From NCBI GenBank assembly GCA_031290295.1, contig JAITNT010000047.1, positions 1-11,136 on the forward strand: DNA of 11,136 nt, given 5' to 3'. Both the position numbers and the translations under genes were made by a program. This DNA is from Clostridiales bacterium (GTDB taxonomy: Bacteria; Bacillota; Clostridia; Christensenellales; DUVY01). Below, in pieces: positions 7,093 to 11,136 of the stretch. The first letter of the stretch is position 1. The number at the start of each line of letters is the position of its first letter. The notes below the pieces were generated by a model, which saw nothing but the letters and a program-made list of their open reading frames with translations, was not told where the DNA came from and did not search any database.

Positions 7093-7158
7093 CTGCGATT
7101 TTTCGGGCTTTTTACTAATTTACTGCGATTCCGAACATAAATACTGTTATTTTGCGAT
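7093..7158 (+). promoter_or_regulatory. Three phased TGCGAT boxes upstream of the lipoprotein promoter
   Basis: CTGCGATT occurs at 7093-7100 and 7123-7130, and the core TGCGAT again at 7153-7158. Core starts are 30 and 29 bases apart, close to three helical turns, so the boxes lie roughly on one face of the helix. The last ends seven bases before the -35. Position and phasing suit a transcription factor binding as an array. The factor is unknown and may be encoded elsewhere. Confidence 0.45.
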
Positions 7159-7164
7159 GCGTAA

Positions 7165-7193
7165 TTGACATTAAGCTTCAAACTATATATAAT
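7165..7193 (+). promoter_or_regulatory. Perfect consensus sigma-70/sigma-A promoter
   Basis: TTGACA (7165-7170) is followed by a 17-base spacer and TATAAT (7188-7193). Both hexamers match consensus exactly and the spacing is optimal. Transcription should start near 7200, about 140 bases before the lipoprotein ATG, and read through the lipoprotein and hybrid kinase genes. An intrinsically strong promoter suggests that control acts through repression or through the leader. Confidence 0.88.
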
Positions 7194-7199
7194 AAAGTA

Positions 7200-7342
7200 G
7201 TCGAAATCATCTAGCGGAACGCGAAAGTCGCGGATAATTTGTTGCGGACGGCTTTGCAGCCTGCCTGCAATAGTGCAAGACGGACGGCGGCAAAGGGTTA
7301 ATACCTTTATATTCCGCGCAAATTGTCAAGGAGCCCTATTCA
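7200..7342 (+). promoter_or_regulatory. Structured 5' leader of the lipoprotein/kinase operon
   Basis: About 140 untranslated bases lie between the predicted start site and the ATG. Visible elements are CGCG repeated around AAAGT (about 7220-7232). A hairpin at 7242-7270 has arms TTGC/GCAA, GG/CC and GGCT/AGCC around a TTGC tetraloop, with one bulge and a 2x2 internal loop. A small hairpin AAAGG (7292-7296) / CCTTT (7304-7308) lies ahead of the AAGGAG at 7328-7333. I could not match it to FMN, TPP, cobalamin, c-di-GMP or c-di-AMP riboswitch consensus. It may be an unrecognised cis-regulatory RNA or ordinary leader structure. Confidence 0.45.
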
Positions 7343-7813
7343 ATGAAAAAATGTCTGCGGTTACTAATATTAATCCTGTCCGTTACGGTAATACTTTCCG
7401 CATCTCTTTCGGGTTGCGCGAAAGACGGAAGCGCAATGCAAGACGGGTACTATACCGCCGAGGAAAAGGAATTCTATCACGGTTGGAAGGAATTTGTGAC
7501 GATTTATGTCAGCAACGGACAAATCGTTACCGTCGAATACAATGCGAAGAATCCCGCGGGCTTTATAAAATCCTGGGATATGGACTATATGCGCAATATG
7601 GGCTCCGGATCGGGAACGTACCCTAACGAATACACGCGAACCTATGCGGCGGAGCTTCTCGCCGCGCAGGACGTCGACTCTATAGACCTTATAACGGGCG
7701 CGACAAATTCATATAACACCTTTGTTCCGCTTGCGCGCGCCGCGATAGAGCAAGCAAAAAAAGGCGATAAAACCGTAATCATAGTCGACGTAGTACTCGA
7801 CGAAGCGCCTTAG
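7343..7813 (+). CDS. FMN-binding domain lipoprotein
   Basis: This is a predicted exported, membrane-anchored flavoprotein. Residues 1-24 form a lipoprotein signal peptide (MKK, a hydrophobic core, then LSGC) with lipidation at C25. The mature 131 residues are a single FMN-binding domain of the NqrC/RnfG/PplA class, starting at DGYYTAEEKEF (34-44). The flavinylation motif DLITGATNS spans 115-123, so FMN would be attached covalently to T121 by an ApbE-type transferase. That mechanism is known for the family; the residue is assigned by motif. The family motif usually reads SGAT, and here it is TGAT. The ATG at 7343 has AAGGAG nine bases upstream. A strong promoter and long leader precede it, and the hybrid kinase follows after 13 bases. 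No electron-transfer membrane proteins lie beside it, so a role as sensor or ligand partner for the kinase is an inference worth testing. Confidence 0.9.
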   Translation: MKKCLRLLILILSVTVILSASLSGCAKDGSAMQDGYYTAEEKEFYHGWKEFVTIYVSNGQIVTVEYNAKNPAGFIKSWDMDYMRNMGSGSGTYPNEYTRTYAAELLAAQDVDSIDLITGATNSYNTFVPLARAAIEQAKKGDKTVIIVDVVLDEAP

Positions 7814-7826
7814 GGGGAACAGTGGA
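7812..7826 (+). promoter_or_regulatory. Ribosome site overlapping the lipoprotein stop; sets a TTG start
   Basis: AGGGGG (7812-7817) includes the last two bases of the TAG stop and sits nine bases before TTG at 7827. A GTG at 7823 is closer but runs into TGA after one codon, so TTG is the usable start. The overlap suggests translational coupling of the kinase to the lipoprotein. Confidence 0.65.
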
Positions 7827-10800
7827 TTGAAAAACAAGATACGTCTTACCCTAAGCACTAAGATTCTTTTTGCTTCCTCCGCAATAGTTATCGTACTCGC
7901 GACGGTGCTCGTCGTCACGATGTCGGCTTTTATGGACTCCCTCACTCAATCGTTGCTTACGCAAACCTTACAGCCTATAGCCAAAAGCGCGGCGCAAAGC
8001 GTGGAGGGCAACATCCATACCCTCGCCGACCGCATTTTCCTAATACGCGACGCCTTATCCGACACCGCGTCGGACGCCGGCAATCAGACCGTTCTGGACA
8101 ACGCAAAGGCGGGAATAGAATTCAACTGGCTCGGGCTGTACGATACCGACGGCGCGAGAATTACGGCGGGTGAAAATTGCCCGGACGGCATTTCGGACAG
8201 CGCGGTTTTTGACATGATGAAGCGTACCGAAAATCTCGTAATCGAGGACACCACCGTAGGTCCCGCCGATGTAGGGCTGCAAATCGTCATAGGCGTGCCT
8301 ATTCTTAAGGTTACCGGCCCGCAGACGGCGGAAATTCTGTATTATCTGGCGGGAAGCTACAGATACAGCATTCTTACGGACATTCTCGCCAACATTAACC
8401 TAAGCCTGGGCAGCACCTCCTTTATCGTCAACGAGCAAGGTCAATTCATGGCGCACCGCGACATTAACGAGGTACGGCTAAAAAACTACTTCGGCGGCAG
8501 TCTGGGTTCTAACGCCGAGGTAGACCGTATCTTCGAGCAAATGAGAGACGGGCAGACCGGCACGGCAAGCCTTAAAACCGATTCCGGCATAATTTATGTA
8601 AGCTATGCGCCGGTAAGAGGCACGCGTTGGTCGCTCGCTATCGAAACGCCGAAAAACGACTACGTTTCCGCGGAAACGAACGCCGTAGTTACAAGCATTA
8701 TAATTACCGCGGCGGCTTTGCTCACGGCAATAATTATGTTCTGGTTTATCCTCAAAAGGATTCTCACCCGCCCTCTGGAGCGCATCACGGAGGGCGCAAA
8801 CAGACTGGCAAAGGGGCTTTTTGACACCGGGCATGCGGACACACCGACATTCTTGCGCGGCGACGAAATAGGCGAGCTGGAGCGTACCTTTGCAACTATG
8901 TCGGACTCCGTTCACGGCGTTATTAACGACATAGGCGAAATAACGGACGCGGCGCGGACAGGCGTACTTGACAAACGCGCGAGTACGCTGACGAAGGAGG
9001 GCGACTACAAACACATCGTCGAGAGCGTTAACAATATGCTGGACGTGGTTTGCTCGCACCTTGACGCCGTGCCCCCTCTCGCGCTCCTGAACAAATCCCG
9101 CGAGCTGCTTTATTGTAACCGCGCGATGTCGGAGGCGTTTAGCGATTACGGCATCGACGCTAAGAACCCGAACTTCCTCGCGCGCATTATTTCCTCGGGC
9201 AAGTCCGATACGCTTAGTCCCGCGGCGGCCTCGATATTCCGTTCGGTTGACTCCGCCGGTCTTGCGGAAACCGACGCCGCGGACAGCTACGATTGCGATA
9301 TCACTATGAAAAATCCGCAAAACGAGTTAAATTATTCTCTGCACCTGCAACGCGCAAGCAACGGATTTATTGACGCCGGAAGCGCCGACGCAAGGTCCGA
9401 TAATTCCGTTTGCGTTATACTTATCTTGAGCAACATTACCATGCTTACCCGCGCAAAGGCGGACGCGGAAGCGGCAAACCTCGCAAAAAGCGATTTCCTC
9501 GCGCGAATGAGCCACGAGATGCGCACCCCTCTCAACGCGATTATAGGCATGACCAACATCGCCAAAGCCTCTAGCGAGCTTGAGAAAAAGGATTACTGCC
9601 TTAAAAAGGTGGACGAGGCCTCCGTACATCTGTTAAGCGTAATTAACGATATCTTGGATATGTCCAAAATCGAAGCGCACAAATTCCAGCTGTCGCTTTC
9701 CGAATTCGACATAGAAAAGACGATTATACGGGCGACTAACGTAATTACTTTTCGCGCGGAGGAAAAGAAACAACGCCTCGACGTCCGAATCGATAAGAAT
9801 ATCCCCAAAAGCGTCGTTAGCGACGACCAACGCCTGGCGCAGGTTATTACAAATCTGCTCTCCAACGCCGTTAAGTTCACACCCGAGGAAGGCTCTATCC
9901 GCCTTGACGCGAAGCTGACGGGCGAGGATGACGGATTTTGTACGATCGAGTTCAGAATTGCCGACACCGGGATAGGCATAAGCCCCGAGCAACAGTCGCG
10001 GTTATTCAACAGCTTCGAGCAGGCGGACGGTAGTATTTCGCGTAAATTCGGCGGCACCGGATTGGGTCTTGCCATATCAAAAAACATTGTCGAGCTGATG
10101 AACGGTAAAATCCGGATAGAATCTAAACTCGGCGAAGGCTCGACCTTTATCTTCACCGTACAGGTAAAGCGCGGAAGCTCCGAATACGTCAGCCCGCTTA
10201 ACCCAGGCGTTAACCGAAAAAGTATGCGTGTCCTTGCGGTAGACGATTCGCCCGAGATACTTGAATATTTTCAAGAAATAATGCGGCAACTGGGAATCGA
10301 CTGCGACGTCGCGCTCGACGGAAGCAAGGCGCTCGACTTAATAAGCGAAAACGGGTCGTACGACCTTTACTTCGTCGATTGGAAAATGCCAGTAATCAAC
10401 GGTATCGAGTTAAGCCGCAAAATAAAGGAAACGAGCGACGGCAAATCCGTTATCATAATGATTTCCGCGACCGATTGGAACTCGATCGAAACGGAAGCAA
10501 GAACCGCCGGGGTTGACAAATTTATTCCTAAGCCTCTCTTTGTCTCCGCGATTGCCGATTGCATAAACGAATGTCTGGGCGGCGAAGCGATGCCGTCCGA
10601 GCAGGAAAAGCCCGAGGATGACGACTTCTCGGACTTCCGCATAATACTTGCAGAGGACGTGGAAATTAACCGCGAAATCGTGCTTGAGCTTTTGGACGGG
10701 TCCGGTCTGAAAATCGACTGCGCCGAGAACGGCAACGAGGCGATCGCGCTGTTTGAGGCGGCGCCGGAGAGCTATCAGCTTATCTTTATGGATATCCATA

Positions 10801-11018
10801 TGCCGGAAATGAACGGCTACGACGCGACGCGCGGTATACGGAAATTATCCGCGCCGAACGCAATGACTATCCCTATCGTCGCGATGACGGCAAACGTTTT
10901 TCGCGAGGATATAGAAAAATGCCTTGAAGCCGGCATGAACGACCACATTGCAAAGCCCCTGGACTTCGAGATAGTACTCAAAAAGCTGCGGAAGTATCTG
11001 CGCCGGAGCGCAGAGTGA
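7827..11018 (+). CDS. Hybrid sensor histidine kinase with two receiver domains
   Basis: This is a membrane hybrid kinase of 1063 residues. TM1 is about 12-34. An extracytoplasmic dCache-like sensor spans about 40-282, with Cache-type strands such as WLGLYDTDGARI and TSFIVNEQGQFMAHRD. TM2 is about 285-308 and HAMP about 308-366. A PAS-like segment follows (about 412-540, with LLNKSRELLYCNRAMSEAF), leading by a short coiled linker into HisKA with phospho-acceptor H563 in MSHEMRTPLN. HATPase has the N-box ITNLLSN (674-680), D713 in ADTGIGI and GGTGLGLAIS (742-751). REC1 (about 800-918) has D806/D807, D851, S880 and K902. REC2 (about 937-1058) has E943/D944, D989, T1021 and K1043. All catalytic residues are present. 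There is no Hpt and no DNA-binding or enzymatic output. It starts at TTG, coupled to the FMN lipoprotein gene. Confidence 0.93.
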   Translation: MKNKIRLTLSTKILFASSAIVIVLATVLVVTMSAFMDSLTQSLLTQTLQPIAKSAAQSVEGNIHTLADRIFLIRDALSDTASDAGNQTVLDNAKAGIEFNWLGLYDTDGARITAGENCPDGISDSAVFDMMKRTENLVIEDTTVGPADVGLQIVIGVPILKVTGPQTAEILYYLAGSYRYSILTDILANINLSLGSTSFIVNEQGQFMAHRDINEVRLKNYFGGSLGSNAEVDRIFEQMRDGQTGTASLKTDSGIIYVSYAPVRGTRWSLAIETPKNDYVSAETNAVVTSIIITAAALLTAIIMFWFILKRILTRPLERITEGANRLAKGLFDTGHADTPTFLRGDEIGELERTFATMSDSVHGVINDIGEITDAARTGVLDKRASTLTKEGDYKHIVESVNNMLDVVCSHLDAVPPLALLNKSRELLYCNRAMSEAFSDYGIDAKNPNFLARIISSGKSDTLSPAAASIFRSVDSAGLAETDAADSYDCDITMKNPQNELNYSLHLQRASNGFIDAGSADARSDNSVCVILILSNITMLTRAKADAEAANLAKSDFLARMSHEMRTPLNAIIGMTNIAKASSELEKKDYCLKKVDEASVHLLSVINDILDMSKIEAHKFQLSLSEFDIEKTIIRATNVITFRAEEKKQRLDVRIDKNIPKSVVSDDQRLAQVITNLLSNAVKFTPEEGSIRLDAKLTGEDDGFCTIEFRIADTGIGISPEQQSRLFNSFEQADGSISRKFGGTGLGLAISKNIVELMNGKIRIESKLGEGSTFIFTVQVKRGSSEYVSPLNPGVNRKSMRVLAVDDSPEILEYFQEIMRQLGIDCDVALDGSKALDLISENGSYDLYFVDWKMPVINGIELSRKIKETSDGKSVIIMISATDWNSIETEARTAGVDKFIPKPLFVSAIADCINECLGGEAMPSEQEKPEDDDFSDFRIILAEDVEINREIVLELLDGSGLKIDCAENGNEAIALFEAAPESYQLIFMDIHMPEMNGYDATRGIRKLSAPNAMTIPIVAMTANVFREDIEKCLEAGMNDHIAKPLDFEIVLKKLRKYLRRSAE

Positions 11019-11081
11019 AGAAAGACCAAAGGGGCGTTACAAGGCTAACGACAAAGAGGACAAGAAAATAATTGGTAAGCG

Positions 11082-11136
11082 GCGAAGAGATGTTTCGACT
11101 GCGCGATAGCATTGACATGGGCTTGTTTGGTTTGTA
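11082..11136. repeat. Partial copy of the REP-like repeat
   Basis: The 36 bases at 11082-11117 match 6937-6972 with one mismatch (both start GCGAAGAGATG and include TTCGACTGCGCG). They match 231-265 more loosely. Sequence 5' of it (11019-11081) does not resemble the rest of the element, so only the right-hand block is present. The window ends before the repeat does. No U-tract terminator follows the kinase stop. Confidence 0.75.

Noticed and set aside
7200..7342. FMN riboswitch in front of the FMN lipoprotein gene
   Set aside because: It was considered because of the product, but the conserved FMN (RFN) element sequence blocks are not visible and the leader is too short for the full six-helix fold. 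c-di-GMP, TPP and cobalamin patterns did not fit either.
7823..7831. GTG as start of the hybrid kinase
   Set aside because: The frame reads GTG GAT TGA and stops at once. TTG at 7827 opens the long frame.
8478..9320. A 280-codon minus-strand open frame inside the hybrid kinase gene
   Set aside because: It is antisense to the HAMP/PAS part of a clearly coding gene; the translation is arginine-rich and featureless.

Overview
The window looks like a chromosomal segment from an uncultivated Firmicute, probably a gut-type member of the Clostridia. Evidence for this: AGGAG-type ribosome binding sites, two TTG starts, a classic Gram-positive lipobox, a Bce/Bcr-like two-component/ABC cassette, and roughly balanced base composition with intergenic spaces full of REP-like repeats. 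The assignment is inferred from style; no rRNA or marker gene is present.

Left half (395-6209, all on the minus strand): a four-gene operon, transcribed right to left. It encodes an OmpR-family response regulator, a membrane sensor histidine kinase, a BcrA-type ABC ATPase and an ABC-2-type permease with an unusually large (about 560 residue) extracytoplasmic domain. The gaps are 29, 52 and 37 bases. This is the layout of a self-regulated envelope-stress or peptide-antibiotic sensing and detoxification module. The kinase would sense, the regulator would activate the promoter, and the ATPase/permease would act at the membrane. Two dyads lie just upstream of the regulator, one over the likely -10 and one further upstream.

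Centre (6210-7342): 1.13 kb without a gene between the divergent operons. From left to right it holds the regulator promoter with its dyads, a roughly 260-base multi-arm palindrome (6382-6642), and a second copy of a roughly 294-base composite REP-like repeat whose first copy starts the window. After these come a 17-base tandem repeat, three phased TGCGAT boxes, a perfect sigma-70-type promoter (TTGACA, 17 bp, TATAAT), and a structured leader of about 140 bases.

Right half (7343-11018, plus strand): a two-gene operon of a secreted FMN-binding lipoprotein and a 1063-residue hybrid histidine kinase. The kinase has, in order, a dCache-like sensor, HAMP, a PAS-like segment, HisKA, HATPase and two receivers. 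The genes are 13 bases apart and the second ribosome binding site overlaps the first stop codon. I infer an extracytoplasmic flavin (redox?) sensing pathway in which the lipoprotein is the periplasm-side partner of the kinase. This is the most interesting candidate system here. The kinase has no Hpt or DNA-binding output, so its downstream partners must be elsewhere.

Right edge (11019-11136): a fragment of the same repeat family, with no obvious terminator. No IS element, CRISPR array, tRNA or rRNA was seen.
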